From Sapria himalayana (taxonomy: Eukaryota; Streptophyta; Magnoliopsida; Malpighiales; Rafflesiaceae): a DNA stretch of 64,000 bases. Every line of letters starts with the position of its first letter. Within the stretch, counting starts at the first letter, position 1. Under the pieces are notes generated by a model that was given only the letters and a program-made list of their open reading frames with translations, searched no databases and was not told the origin of the DNA. The translations under genes and the position numbers were made by a program. The stretch is taken from contig JAREIK010001466.1 in NCBI GenBank assembly GCA_029783825.1, forward strand, positions 331,087 through 395,086, written 5' to 3'. Positions 26,300-40,475 of the stretch are shown here, piece by piece.

Positions 26300-28316
26300 T
26301 GATTTCCTATTTGTTAGATAGACATTTAGATAAACTGACAAATATAAAGGTAATAAGATTGGATGAGTGATAGATATATAGATAGATATATAAATAAATA
26401 AATAAATATATATTTATATTTATATATTTATATATAAAGAATGATTGAAAAATAGGCCGATAAATAGAAAGGTAGTTAGATAGTTTGAGAGATAAAAAAA
26501 TAGAAAGAAGATATATAAATTAATTTATACATATAATAGTTAGATAGTTACATAGATATATAGATTGACATGTAAATATGTTGACATAAAATAGATAGAT
26601 AGAAGGATAAACAGATAGACAAATATATAAATAAACTTATAGATAGATACATAGATATACAAATATATAGATTGATTGATTGATTGATAGTCAGATTTAT
26701 AGATAGACTAATAGGCTGATAAACTGATAGACTGATATATTGATAGAGAGGCAAATAGATATATAGAAATACAGATAAAGAGATATATAAATAAATAATT
26801 AGAAAGACAAATAGATGGATAGATAGGTAGGTAGAGAGCTATATAGATAGATAGATATAAATATAGATAGATTGATTGATTGATTGATAAACAGATAAAT
26901 ATATGGATATAAAGATAGATAGATAGATAAACAAATAGATAGATGGATATATTATAGATATACAGATAGATAGATTAATTGATAGATAGATAGATAAATA
27001 GATATATATAAAGATAAATAGATAGATAGACATTTAGAAAGGCATATAGATAGAGAGATAAATAGCCAGATATATAGACAGATAGATAGATTATTTGACA
27101 AATAGATAGACAAATAGATATAAACATAGATTGATAGATAGATAGACAGACAAACATATAGATAGATTGAAAGTTAGATAGACAGATATATAGATATATA
27201 GATAGACAAATAGATAGATAGATTGATAGATAGATTTATATATAGATTGATATACAAATTTATTGACACATTGATCGAAAAATTGATATAAAGATTGATA
27301 AAATATTTGATAGTCAGATTGATAGACATAATGATAGTCATAGTGATAGATAGATATATAGATAGACAAACACATAGAAAGATAGATACATACATACAAA
27401 GATAAGATAGATCGATAGATAGACAAACATATTGATTGATTGATATATAGATAAAAAGATAATTATACAGATAGATTGACAGAGAGATAGATAGATAGAC
27501 AAACATACATAAAGATAAATAGATAGATATAGATAGATAGTTAGATAAGCAAATATATAGACAAATTAATAGATAGATATATAAATAGACAAATAGATAG
27601 ACATATAGTTAGACAGATAAATAGACATATAAATAGATAGATAGACACATAAATAGATATATATAGATAAATAGATAGATAGATATATTGATTGACATTA
27701 ATATATATAGAAAGAAAAATAGATAGATAGAAAGATTGATAGATAGAGACATAGGTAAAAAAATTGATAGATATATAGATAGATAGATAGATCGATAACT
27801 AAATAAATTGATAGATATATAGACAAATATATAGATAGATAGATTGATAGATATATATACACATATAGATATATAGATAGATAGATAGATATTTAGATAT
27901 GTAGATAAATAGATAGAAAGTTAGACAGATAAATAGATATATAGATATATTGATATGTAGATATATAGATAGATAGATAGATAGATATATAGATAGAAAG
28001 ATTGACATAATGATAGCCATATAGATAGACAGGTTAATAGACATTATAATAGATAGATTAAAAGATTGATTGATATATAGATTTAAAGAAAGATTAATAG
28101 CTAAATTGTTAGTGAGAATGATAGATAGATTGAAAGAAAGATTAAATGATAGATATATAGATAGATAAATAGATAAATTGATAAAAATATAGATACACAG
28201 ATATATAGATAGATTATTAGATAGATAGATAGATAAACATATAGATAGAAAGAAAGATAGATAGATAGATCGATAGATTCCTAGATAGATAATAAAATAG
28301 ATAGATAGATATTTAT
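26300..28316 (-). repeat. Degenerate GATA array, block A4 (inverted TCTA)
   Basis: 2 kb of GATA units on the plus strand. Its reverse complement shares irregular interruptions with A1, for example the LSYLCMYVSI-encoding tract (minus, near 27405), in matching order. With the gag copy next to it, it forms the right arm of an inverted repeat. Confidence 0.95.
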
Positions 28317-29228
<912 letters not shown>

Positions 29229-29500
29229 ATAATTTTATTATGATGAGACAATCTTTGTTGACATATCTGGATGTAGACGTAATCTTTGCCTATTTTGCTT
29301 GAGTTCTGTTCTATTATGTGGATGACATCATCTATTTCTAGGAGATTCAAATTGTATTTATATTTATATATTCAATACCTGAAATACAAGATCACATTTA
29401 CTTTGTTCTGATCTGTTGTATGCTGAACTTGTTTGTTTTCTATTTTGTGTCTTTTTTCCATTGTATCCCATAGGTATGAGAACATATAACTACAAATAAT
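29229..29500 (+). other. Probable 3' UTR of the ARF1 retrocopy
   Basis: T-rich but non-repetitive sequence, unlike the TATA repeats that follow at about 29500. No poly-A tail or target-site duplication could be recognised. Confidence 0.4.
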
Positions 29501-30490
29501 TGTCTTTGACTATATGTATAACTATAAAATATTATACATTATTATATTTAAAAATATAATTAACAACATATATATAATATACATTTTTATATATTAGTAT
29601 ATAAAAGTGTATTTTACCATATATATACCTATAGATAACTATATGTATACATATAGAAAATAACATAAAAAATATATATATATACCTACATGTATAAATA
29701 TAAGTATAACTATATGTGTAGCTATATGTATAACCACATTTAACTATATTTATAATTACATGTATAATAACATATAACATTATGTTTAACTATATTGTAT
29801 AACTATATACCAATATTTGTATAACTATATATAAATATTTGTATAACTATATAATACTTTATATAATTAAATATAATTATATTTGTAACTATGTATACAT
29901 ATATGTAAATCTATATATTTATTTATAACTTTATATAATTATGTATAATTATTTGTATGAATATATCTATATATAACTATATGTTTAACTATATAAAAAT
30001 ATTTATATCTATATATACTATATGTATAATAACATATAACTATAAAAAATTGTATCTTATTATATGTATAACTATAAAAGCTTTATACATGATTTTATTT
30101 AAATATATAATTTACAATATATATTTAATATACATTTGTATATATTAGTATATTAAAATGTATTTTATTATATCTATACCTATGCGTATCTATATGTATA
30201 AATATATAAAATTATATGAATAAATATATATACCTACTTGTATAAATATAAGTATAACTATATGTGTAACTATATGTATAACCACATGTAACTATATTTA
30301 TAATTACATGTATAACAACATACAACATTATGTTCAATTAAATGTGTATAACTATATATAAATATTTTAAAACCAATTAAAACTAAATATAATTAAATAT
30401 AATTATTTTTTTAACTATTTATACATATATATAAATTTATATATTTGTTTATAAATTTGTATACATTTATGTATAACTACTTATAATTAC

Positions 30491-30825
30491 ATGGAGCTAT
30501 GGATCAATGCAAAATAGTATCATAAATCAGGTATGATTTGGATGATAGTTATCATGTGTTACTTTTTTTTTTTGCTTATAAAACTAATTAGTGCTGATAA
30601 AATATTCATAAAATTTAAAACTTGTAATCATATCACAATGTTCCTATAATAATGAGAATAATATAAGCTCCAATTTATTTAACAATTTACACCCTCAGTT
30701 CATTGGGTACACTCTGGGAAAGCTACATGAGTTGTTAATGAAATCATTCAAATCTCATGAGTTTGCTGCTGCTTAAAATGAAGTATTGAAACTATGGATC
30801 AATGCAAACCAGCGTAAAAAATCAG
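30491..30825 (+). pseudogene. Exon-like gene fragment, partly duplicated, product unknown
   Basis: 30699-30825 follows a CAG acceptor-like site (TTTACACCCTCAG) and ends at CAG/GTAAG, a good donor. It reads FIGYTLGKLHELLMKSFKS, then HEFAAA, a stop (TAA), then NEVLKLWINANQRKKS. The last part, with the donor and intron start, is duplicated at about 30491-30560 (GCTATGGATCAATGCAAA and CAGGTATGATTTGGATGAT). I do not recognise the protein. The exon borders and alpha-helical composition suggest a captured or decayed host-gene exon. The stop and the duplication make it non-functional. Confidence 0.45.
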
Positions 30826-31089
30826 GTAAGATTTGGATGATAGCCATCACATACTGCCTTCTTTTTCCTTATTTAATTAATGAAGGCTGAAAAAATATTC
30901 ATAAAATTTGAAACTTGTTATCATATTAGGTTTGCTATTATGTTTCTTTCATGGCTAAATTATCAACTTCAATAGACTATAATGCATTTCTATTTAATAG
31001 TATCTATCATCTAGTTTGTACTTTGCTTATTCACTTGTTATCTACATGAAAACATTCATTGAGTAGCCAAGTGATTTTACACGTGGAAC

Positions 31090-31430
31090 TTGATTGAGTA
31101 TATATGTACATATACATATATACTGGTATATATGTATAAGTATTTACAAGTATATATGTACATATTTGTTCATATAAACTATAGTGTAAATGTATTTACA
31201 TGTACATATATACTATAGTGTATATATGTACATATACACTATAGTGTATATGTACATTTACCGAGTATATATGTACATTTAAATACTTATACATATATAC
31301 AAGTATATATGTGCAAATACATATATACTAGTGAATACATATATACTACTATATTTGTATATGTAAATATATATCAGTATATATGTACATATATATTATA
31401 GAATTATATATATTTATGACATTAAGGTTT
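31090..31430. repeat. Quasi-palindromic TATATGTACATATA minisatellite
   Basis: Units such as GTATATATGTACATATACAC and TACTATAGTGTATA, related to the GTATATAC arrays inside the CACTA-like copies, although no CACTA terminus is visible here. Confidence 0.75.
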
Positions 31431-31735
31431 GCAAAATCATGAGATAAAGTTTTCAGTGAAGTAGAATTTAGCAATTTTTGCATTAAATCAATAATTTGCA
31501 AGGTTTGTAGTAATCTAAAACTCTTCATCTATTATATGTGCTACTAAACTATATGTGTAAACCTATATATTAATATTTGTATAACTATATAAAATTATAT
31601 ATAATTATATATAACTATATTTGTAATTATGTATACATATATGTAAATCTGTATATTTGTTTATAACTTTGAATATATTTATGTACAACTAAATATAATT
31701 ACTTATATGAATATATCTATATATAACTATATGTT

Positions 31736-31736
<1 letters not shown>

Positions 31737-31788
<52 letters not shown>
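31737..31788. repeat. (TA)n microsatellite
   Basis: About 26 uninterrupted TA units within the AT-rich repeat region. Confidence 0.95.
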
Positions 31789-31939
31789 ATTTATAACTAT
31801 ATATACTATATGTATAATAACATATAACGATGAATAATTGTATCTTACTATATGTATAACTATAAAAAATATTACATTTAGATTAGGAATCAATTAGCTA
31901 TAAGAATAAAAAAGTATAATTTCTGATTAATTAAAAAAT

Positions 31940-32060
31940 TTATTTAAATATTAAGAAAATAAGTATTTTTTTAATGAAATTATGATTATGAAGTATCTGA
32001 AGATGATAACTTTTTAATTCAAATAAGTTAGAGTTAAGTGATAGGTTGGTCTGTTTAATA
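31940..32060 (-). repeat. Fragment matching the inner end of CACTA-like copies C2/C3
   Basis: TTAATTCAAATAAGTTAGAG followed by TTAAGTGATAGGTTGGTCTG matches the reverse complement of 50270-50320 and the left limit of C2 near 39430. Homology stops at about 32060. A separate shard of the same repeat family. Confidence 0.6.
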
Positions 32061-32544
32061 TGAGTTAATTTTACTTTTTAGACATATATATTATATATCT
32101 TATATATGTCTAGATATAACAAGTTTCTCATAATATATTCATATATTATAAGAATATATGAATATTATATAGTCCATATTTTATTTTATTCGCATTTCAA
32201 GTTTCTCATAATCATACGTAGGCATATAAATATATTAATATATGACCGTTAGGTCCTCATTTACCAAATTTATATTTTGCCCTTTTTCTATTAGTTAATT
32301 TTTCGGGTTCGGTCAATTTCTTATTTAACATATAATACTCAATTATATATTTACATATTCATTTGCACTGGACATTTATCAATATAATCATATATCATTT
32401 AATATTTATTAATTATCATTTAATCATTTTTTAATTTCTTACAAAACCCCAAGTTTGGCTTAACCCAACATTTATCTTATTTATTTGCCCAAATCATTTT
32501 TTGGCAATTGCATTTCATGCCATGATTAACTCAAGGTTGTAAAA
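32061..32544. other. AT-rich intergenic DNA, no gene seen
   Basis: Contains ATATATTC/GAATATAT inverted motifs near 32140 and no coding signal. The decayed LINE begins at its right edge. Confidence 0.5.
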
Positions 32545-34230
32545 TAATTATATTGTCTATATCATCGATGGAAATGGGGACCCAACTAGCTCTTTGGGAG
32601 GAGTGACATTAAAATTCACAAATAATATTCAAAATATTTTTGGGACTACATACAATCTCCCTCTTATCTAGGTGGACGTAGTCAAGTTTGGAATGATCTT
32701 TACCCTTGAACATATAGGAAATTGTCTTTATCCTTTTTCTTTTAAAAAATAGAAATTTACCCTTTTTAATACTGAGGATTTAAAAAACCTAGGGTCTGAT
32801 GGGGTTTCCTTGAAATTTTGTAAACACTAAAAAAATTATATTAGACAAGATGTTACTATTGCATGATAAGCATTTATTATTAATGACAAAATCTTGGAAC
32901 ATATCAATCATGCATGTATTGTTTTAATACTTAAATCTTTTCATGCATCTACTATTAAAGATTATAGATTGATTTCTTCTTGTAATATAGCTAATGATTT
33001 TATTGACCAAACTTTGGTATACTAAGGAAGGTTAATAATGAATAATTTTCTTCTTGCTCAACATCTGTTTAGGAGATATACGAGGAAGGGTATATCTCCT
33101 AGGTGTTTTAAGATATACCTGAAATAGATCTTTGACATGGTAAATTGGGTATTCATAACTGAGATGTTGCATGCACTAGGTTTCCCAAACAAGATCATCA
33201 ATATTTTTTATTTGTGTATTTCAACCACCAGCTATTCCATAATGATAAATGGGCATATGCATGGGTATTTTTCAGAAAAGAAAAGGTTTGACTTGTGATG
33301 ATCCACTATCTCCCCACATCTTTATTATTGCTATGGAATACCTATCAAAACTAATTAATTATACCACTAGATACTATATTTTTGTTCCATCCATAACATA
33401 CTAAACAAAACATTTCTCATTTATGTATGTAGATGATCTTTATTTTTTTTTTTCAAAAAGAGAATGATCTTCTATTCATTCCTTATTAGATAGTGTCCAA
33501 TTATTTTCTGAACCATTAGGACTGCAAGGTAATCCTTCCAAATTAAACATCTTATTTGGAGGGATAAAACTTGAGCACCATGAATTGATCATTAATAATT
33601 CTTATTTCTCACACATCAAACTTCCTTTTATATTTATTGGAGTTTCATAATCATCAAGTAGATTGGTCACTTCACAATTCTTCTATAGTCCATGAGATTT
33701 CTTCTATAATACAACTGTGGGCTGAAAAACTATTGTCTGTCACAGAGACGATAGAGTTGTTGGATTTTATCATCCAAGGAATTGAGGATACTAGTTTTTA
33801 CTCTACCTCATCCCTCATGCTATTGTTATTTCCATTGATAACTTGTGTAGAAGATTTTTATAGGGCTCCCCAACCATTGAAAGATATATATAGGCACAAG
33901 ATCTCATGGAGCATGGTTTATAAACCTATTTCTCACAGAGGGTTGGCTCTTCTTTTGATCAACCTAAAGAATGATATTTTTTTTCATTAAGAAACTATTG
34001 TGTATCAATAATAAATAGGATTCATTTAGATCCATTGGATCCATCATTACTATATTGCCTCATATGATATTTGGAATATGTCCTCTCGAGATGATATATC
34101 ATTTTGGAAAGCAATTATAATTATATGAGATTAGATTATTCAATCTACTAGGAGCATTAAATATGCTAAAAGTATGATTTGTAAAAAAATAGGAGGATAG
34201 GAAGAATTATTACAAATTATTACTCAAACT
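32545..34230 (+). pseudogene. LINE reverse transcriptase, 5'-truncated and heavily decayed
   Basis: Plant L1-type ORF2 remnant on the plus strand. In order: the linker before RT (SSLGGVTLKFTNNIQNIFGT near 32590), the GSDGVSLKF segment (usually GPDGF), INHACIVLILKS and STIKDYRLISSCNIA, RKGISPRCFKIYL, FDMVNWVFITEMLHALGFP, TTSYSIMINGHMHGYFSE, and YVDD in the catalytic position (33426-33437; plant LINEs usually have FADD). Then the open stretch 33637-33990 carries IIQGIEDTSF and HKISWSMVYKPISHRGLALL. It trails off near DIWNMSSRDDISFWK (about 34120). Frame changes and stops are frequent. The endonuclease and ORF1 are missing, as is usual for 5'-truncated LINE copies. Confidence 0.85.
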
Positions 34231-34339
34231 TTGTTCCACATAACTCAAAAAGTTCTAGGTAATCTAAGTTATAATAATTTAAAATTCACATCTTTGAGCA
34301 TGCCATCTTCACCTAGATGGATTCCCATGGAAAATTATG

Positions 34340-36790
34340 AGTTAAAATTCAGCTGTTCATAAAGCTGAGTATCCTCAAATGTGAATTGAATTAAAAACAT
34401 TGAAACCTTATTTTGGTAATGATCGCATTCTTGTTGGAGATAGAGAAGCATTACTAATTACTTACTATACTGGTAATGTATCATTTTAAATTCATCATGA
34501 TAAATTAAATTTTAAAGATGTTTTAATAGTTCTTGAGATAAAAAATAATTTATTATCTGTTAGTCAACTTATTCATGATAATGTTTGTTATTTGAATTAA
34601 ACTTTTTATATTTTTGTTATCAAGGATTTCATATAGTAGATAATGACAAATTATTATAAATAATAATTCATTTTATCCTTTAACATGAAAAAAGTGAAAC
34701 TTATATTATTACAAAATCTCAAGTATTATACTCAAAAATTTGGTATGCTCATTTAGTGGATTCTAATTTTGTCTTTTTAAAGAATTTAGAGAATAAAAAG
34801 GTTATTACTATTTCCAATTTGATAGTTAAGGATATTCTTTGCACTAATTATCAACTTGGAAACTATTACAAATGTTTATTTAATAAATCAAAAACTTCTA
34901 TAAGTTTTCATCTTGAAAAAATTCACAGTGATATATTTGGAAAAATACTTCTTTTTTTCCACCAATAAATTTTATACAATGTTATTTTTATTGTTGATTT
35001 TATCCGGTACATATGTGTATATCCTTTAAGCTACAAATCTAATTTTTACACATGTTTTCTAAATTTTCAAATGTTTGTGAAAACCTTTTTGATAAAAACT
35101 TTGTAATATGATGGAGGAGATGATTTTTTTTAAAGTAATTTTTCAAATCATTTGCTTCAATATGGGTTAAAATAAATATCATATTTACATACCCATGAAC
35201 AAAATGGATTAGGTGTTAGCTGAGAAAAAATATTGACATATTGTAGAAATAAGTTTTACCCTTGTTTTTCATGCTGATGTCCCTTTAAAATCTAGTTGAT
35301 ACCTTCTTAATTGCTACTTATGTCTTATCTTATTAACAGACTACATCTATTTTCTATTGGTAATAATTATCAATATTTTAAATTATTTGATTACCATCCA
35401 AGTTACTATATCTTATGTGTTTTTGGTATACTCTTCATTATTTATTTAAAAACCTCTAACATGCACAAATCTTCAAAAAAGGTTGTACCTTGTTCTTTCT
35501 TAGGATATAATTTTTTACACAAATTTTATAGATGTCTTGATCCACCATCAAATTAGATTTACATTTCTCAACACATAGTCAATAAGATTTGTTTTCTCTA
35601 AATAAAAAATGAATTATCTTTCTTTCATAATCTTTTCATTACAACTATTTCTAATCTTGATGAATAGCTTTCAAGAATTGTCTTTATTGTTAGCATTTAT
35701 CCTAAGACACTAAATAAATACTCTCAAGGTTCTCCATCATCATACCTTCCATGCAAGAAGAACTTGCTACTATTCATGCTAAAACACTTAGGACTTTAGT
35801 GTCCAAACCTTCTAATGTTAATGTTATTGGCAAAAAAAATGGTATATTGCACCAAATTCAAATAATATGATATGATTGATTGCTTTAAAGCATGTTTAGT
35901 TGCTAAGAGATTTTCCCAAATTCCTAGACTTGATTTTGGTGAAACTTTTAGCCCTTCATGGCTACCACTAGTCATCATTTCCTTTCTATTGTCAAGAATA
36001 TTTTCCTAATTGGTTATCTCTTTGAGAAGATTTTCATGTAATAATCTCCTAGTTTTGTGAGAACAATCTGCCTGAATTGTGTATGTCTTCTACATAAGTC
36101 TATATATGGCCATAAACAAGCCCCTTGTGCTTGGGTTGATAAACTTTTGTCGAAAATCTTTTTTTTTGTTTTAAATTCAATCAAGCTGATAACTCTTTAT
36201 TCATTCATCACACTTACTTATCTTGTCCTCTTTCTTGTTTATCTTGATGATATAATTCTTATTAGTAATGACCACTTTTTTATATCTTACCTCATTACTT
36301 GACTAAATGATGCTTTCTCTTTGAAGTATTTATGCAATCTCAATTATTTTATGGGATAGAGGTTAAAAATTTTCATATGCCTCTTTTTTTAATCAAATTA
36401 AATATGCACATAACCTGTTAATTAAAATAAACATGCTTGATGCTACAAAAACAAATTCCCTCATTGTCCACAAACCTACTCCTCTTCTAGATGATGAGCA
36501 TCTCACTAATCTTATATCTTACCAATGACTTTGTGGGTCACTTCAATGTCTCAGATTAACTCGCCTTAATCATAGTTATGCTGTAAACTTAGTCAGTCAA
36601 CACTTCCAAAATCCAACAATGGACTTTCATGTAGTCAAACACATACTTAGTTGCATTAAGGAAACCCTCAAATGTGGTTTGAAATATTTATAATAAATTT
36701 TACTTAGTTTTAATGCCTTTTGTAATGTAGATTAAGTAAGTCATCCTTTTAACTCAACAAATTACTTTTAGTTTTTGCATCTTTCTTGAA
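34340..36790 (+). pseudogene. Ty1/Copia pol polyprotein, decayed
   Basis: Domains follow Copia order (integrase before reverse transcriptase). There is a YFGNDRILVGDREALLITY and NLLSVSQLIHDN linker (34410-34600), then GAG-pre-integrase WYARLVDSNFVFLKNLENKK (about 34740-34930) with LEKIHSDIFG. The integrase core has PHEQNGLGV-like sequence near 35190. The integrase C-terminal part is the open stretch 35311-35556 (VFGILF..VVPCSFLGYNFLHKFYRCLDP). RT has LVAKRFSQIPRLDFGETFSP near 35900, CLLHKSIYGHKQAPCAWVDK, and the YLDDIILISN catalytic box (usually YVDDIILTGN) near 36240. RNase H has LCGSLQCLRLTRLNHSYAVN near 36530. Stops and frameshifts are common throughout. It lies 110 bp after the LINE remnant in the same orientation. 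Confidence 0.88.
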
Positions 36791-36792
36791 TC

Positions 36793-37300
36793 AAAATACA
36801 TTAATTTTGCTTCAAATAAGTAACCTAACATCTTCCATTCTAGTGCATAAGTATAATATCACACCATGGTCACTATTGTTACTAATCTCATGTGACTCCA
36901 ATATCTTCTTCATGACATTGCCATTCAACTCGAACGACACCCTCTCTTTCTTCATGATAATCAAAATGTTATTCACACTTATTACATAATCATATTTTTC
37001 ATGCTTGCATCAAACACATTGAAATTAACTATCATTTTATTCATGAAAATACATCAATTTTGGTTCCAAAAAGTAACCTATCATCTCCCACTCTAGTGCA
37101 TAAACATAATATTGCACTATGGTCACTACTATTGCTGATCTCATGTGACTCCAATATCTTCTCCATGACATTAGAATTCAATCCGAACATCAACCTCTCC
37201 TCCTCTGTGACAATCAAATTGTTATTCACTTATTACATAATCATATGCTTCATGCTTGCATCAAATACATTGAAATTGACTACCATTTTATTCATGAAAA
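36793..37300. repeat. About 250-bp tandem duplication within the Copia 3' region
   Basis: CTAGTGCATAAGTATAATAT (about 36842) recurs as CTAGTGCATAAACATAATAT at 37092, and the surrounding 250 bp align in order (CTCATGTGACTCCAATATCT in both). It interrupts the RNase H end of the Copia remnant. The minus strand has a short open frame (37229-37041) that I do not recognise. Confidence 0.85.
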
Positions 37301-37436
37301 TGTCATGCTTAGCATTTTTTAACTCCGTCATCTTTCCTCTAAAAAATTGTTGATATTTTCATGAAAGTTTTCAATACCTCATATTTAATGACTTTCAATA
37401 CAAGTTTAGCACTCATTCTGTTGCATTTCCATGCTT

Positions 37437-37447
37437 GAAGGGGAGTG
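37437..37447 (+). other. Copia polypurine tract and candidate 3' LTR start
   Basis: GCTTGAAGGGGAGTG matches the purine-rich TTGAGGGGGAGTG that precedes the 3' LTR in plant Copia elements. The LTR would begin at TG (37446). Its position downstream of RNase H fits. The LTR's far end was not identified. Confidence 0.6.
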
Positions 37448-37921
37448 AAAATGAACACACTACTAATAAAACCAAATAGAGAAAGATCTAGCAAATAAAT
37501 ATTTTAAGAGATGACTATCACTAGCAACAATCTTCATTTTACTAAAATATCTCTTTATATATTCTATTTTTCTAGAATCATAATCAGGATATGATCTTTG
37601 GATCAAAATTATGTCCTTTCTTTCTATATTTTATTTTCTAGTCATTGCCTTCTTAGCACATAAAAATATATGTAATACTGTAAATTAAACAAGTAAGTAA
37701 TTATTTTTTCATTCAATCATGATTTTATATCGCCTTTATCACATATATGTAAATTTATATGTACATGTATATCATTTATAAAATACACATATAAATATAT
37801 ACATCATATATAATAACATCAATATATCTATATATATTTATAGATTTGCATACATATATGCATATGCATATATACATATGATGTTGTGTGTGTGTGTGTG
37901 TGTATAAATGCAGTAAATTTG

Positions 37922-37962
<41 letters not shown>

Positions 37963-39419
37963 GTATATTCATTTAGTTTTATGATGTTGTTTTGCAATAT
38001 AAGTGGTGATTGAAGGAATCTTGAATATTATCTAATACATTTGATGGTGGGATAATACTATTTGATATATTTTCAATGATAATTACTTGATATTTGTTAG
38101 AATATTTTTGATCGACACTAAAAGTTTTCCATTAAATGTCATGAAAATCTATCTTTTTTAACAATTTTGTTTGAAATGCAATAAATATTCATGATTTTTT
38201 ATCATTTTATATTTTTTTATATTTTTTATATATTGGTGATTTATTTTCAAATCGTTTTAAGACAACTTTTTATGACTTCAATTATTTATGAATATTTTTT
38301 TATTTTTTAAAAATTGTACAACATGTTCATATTTTAGTTTTATATACCATATTAAAATTATTAAAAGTGTACGTTGTTTAGCTTTTTACTAGCAAGTGTA
38401 ACAAAAGTTTTTTCTCGTATTCAAAATAAACAATAATTTCTGGACATATATAAAAATATTGATATTTCTATTTTGATGGAGTAAGATTGATTTTATGATG
38501 TCAAATATTAATGAATTGTTTTGGAATTATAATAAAAAAAAATCAAGTGTCATAAAAAAAATGTTAACATATATCAAAATAAATCATATATCATTTAAAC
38601 TCATATATAATTAAACAAATGTTTGATATTATTTAATATTATTGAAAATTATCAATTTGTATAAAAATCCAACAAATAAAATTGAAGATCTTTGATACGT
38701 GGGGAAAAGTCAACTATGGGTGGGTGAAGATTCATCTTGCTTGCGCTTTCATTTGAGAGCTCTTCTTGCACATTTATAAAAGAGTTTTTTTTTTTTCATT
38801 TTTTTATCATTCAAATCTTGAGTGTTATTAGTTTGTATTTTATTTTATTGTTTATTTTTTTTCATTATTTCTTATGAATTTTCTATTTCAAATTATTTGA
38901 TGTATGTTTTATTTTTGTAAGACTAACACATATAATTTAATCATGAACTATAAAAAATATATTAACATATCTTACATATTTATTGAAAATGATTGAAATT
39001 GATCAAAAAAATTCATATGCAATAATAAAAAGACATATCATTAATAAAATTTGAATGTGATTGAAAAACATAGACTTGTCATCAAATGCTACCAAACATA
39101 TTCAATCCTTCTCAAGTAATACCAAGAGAATCAGTGAATATTTCTCATTGAAAGCATATCATATATTATTAAAAAATTACATAATATCATTAAAACTAAA
39201 TAGATTCAAAACAAAAAAAAATTATTAGTAGATTTCATTAAATATACATTTTTAAAAATACATCATATAACATTGAATATGTCAGGATGTACAATAATGT
39301 ATTAATGTTATTTGATTCATGGAATATATAAACTTAAGTCATTTTTATCTTAAGATATGAATATATTCATTTTTTATAAATGAATAACTTGTTATCATAG
39401 TTATTGTTCTAGATATGAA
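37448..39419. other. AT-rich DNA, possible decayed LTR, no gene seen
   Basis: No coding signal. A slightly GC-richer patch at 38690-38760 with CACATTTATAAAAGAG downstream could be LTR promoter sequence, but this is only a guess. Confidence 0.4.
37886..37962. repeat. (TG)n and (TA)n microsatellites
   Basis: A TG run of about nine units at 37886-37903 and a TA run of about 19 units at 37925-37962, separated by a short unique stretch. Confidence 0.95.
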
Positions 39420-40269
39420 TATGAATTAATTCAAATTAGCTAGAGGTACGTGATAAGTTAGAGCTATAAGAAAACTTATTAAAACACTTAGACATCAATT
39501 ATTATTCTACTTTTTTTAAAGGATATGAAGAATCTAGATGCATTGACTTTGTAAAAATTATATAAAGTTTTTTTCATGATATCTAAAATGTCTCATGATT
39601 TTCAGATCTTTACTGTGTTTATTGTATATTAAAGTCTATCATATTTATTATTGTTAATATTATTTTAGATAGGAAAATCAAATTACAATCAAAATTATCA
39701 AAATTTTGTTATGATAGAAAGATTAAGATAATACATAGATGAGTCTTCAAGATCAAATTCCTACTATACAACAAAATATATTTGATGATGTATATGATAA
39801 AATTTAAAGTTGTATAGATCATAATAGATAGATTGAAAAGGATCTTATAATTTTTAACATTTTATGACTTAATGATTTGTAATATTTTTTATGTTTTAGT
39901 TTTATTTTGAAAGATTATGTTACCATTTTTTATTTAATAAGTATTAATTATAATTTTAAATTAAAAAATTTTTTTATTGTTATTTAATTTTTTAAATTCA
40001 TAATTTGAAATTTTTTATATACTAGGTATGTATATATTTTTATTTTACATTATGTATTCATGTTTATACACAATAATTTCTGTCTATATACAATGTGTAT
40101 ATGTATATATTCAATATGAGTATATATACACATCGTATGTACATTATAAATATAGTATGTATGTATTTTGTATATTGTAATACACAATAATTATATTATG
40201 TGAATATATAGATACACATAACAATTCAAACTTCTATGTTATGTATAATATATTGATATAATGCTGCCA

Positions 40270-40475
40270 TAATACTCAGTACTTGCCACCTGCACACACT
40301 GTCCAGGGGACATGGCCCACAAGGGTCCATGGTCTAGGGCCTGTGACTTTGTGAGGTGGACAAGGTGCCATGGCCAGGCCCTGAAGAGAACTTGGCTGGC
40401 TCTCTTAGTTCAGACCTCGGTTATTCTGGGTTTAGTACGTGCTGGGCAAGGCAATAACCATTCTCATCACAATTG
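40270..40475 (-). other. GC-rich island in copy C2
   Basis: A GC-rich patch (GGCCCACAAGGGTCCATGG, GGTGCCATGGCCAGGCCC) in very AT-rich surroundings, matching 49240-49465 in C3 in inverted orientation at roughly three quarters identity by eye. Neither copy has a convincing reading frame. It may be a captured host fragment. Confidence 0.7.

Larger units (their letters stand above)
29500..31880. repeat. AT-rich tandem and dispersed repeats (TATATGTATAACTATA family)
   Basis: A unit of about 548 bp containing TAAGTATAACTATATGTGTA is repeated at 29701 and 30249. Part of it (the 29790-30080 portion) recurs at about 31560-31870. The units are rich in ATATGTATAACTATATG. The stretch 30480-31080 between copies is less repetitive and holds an exon-like fragment. 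Confidence 0.8.

Noticed and set aside
29532..30148. Short Ile/Tyr-rich open frames in the TATA repeat region
   Set aside because: Products of TATATGTATAACTATA repeats; no conserved protein pattern.
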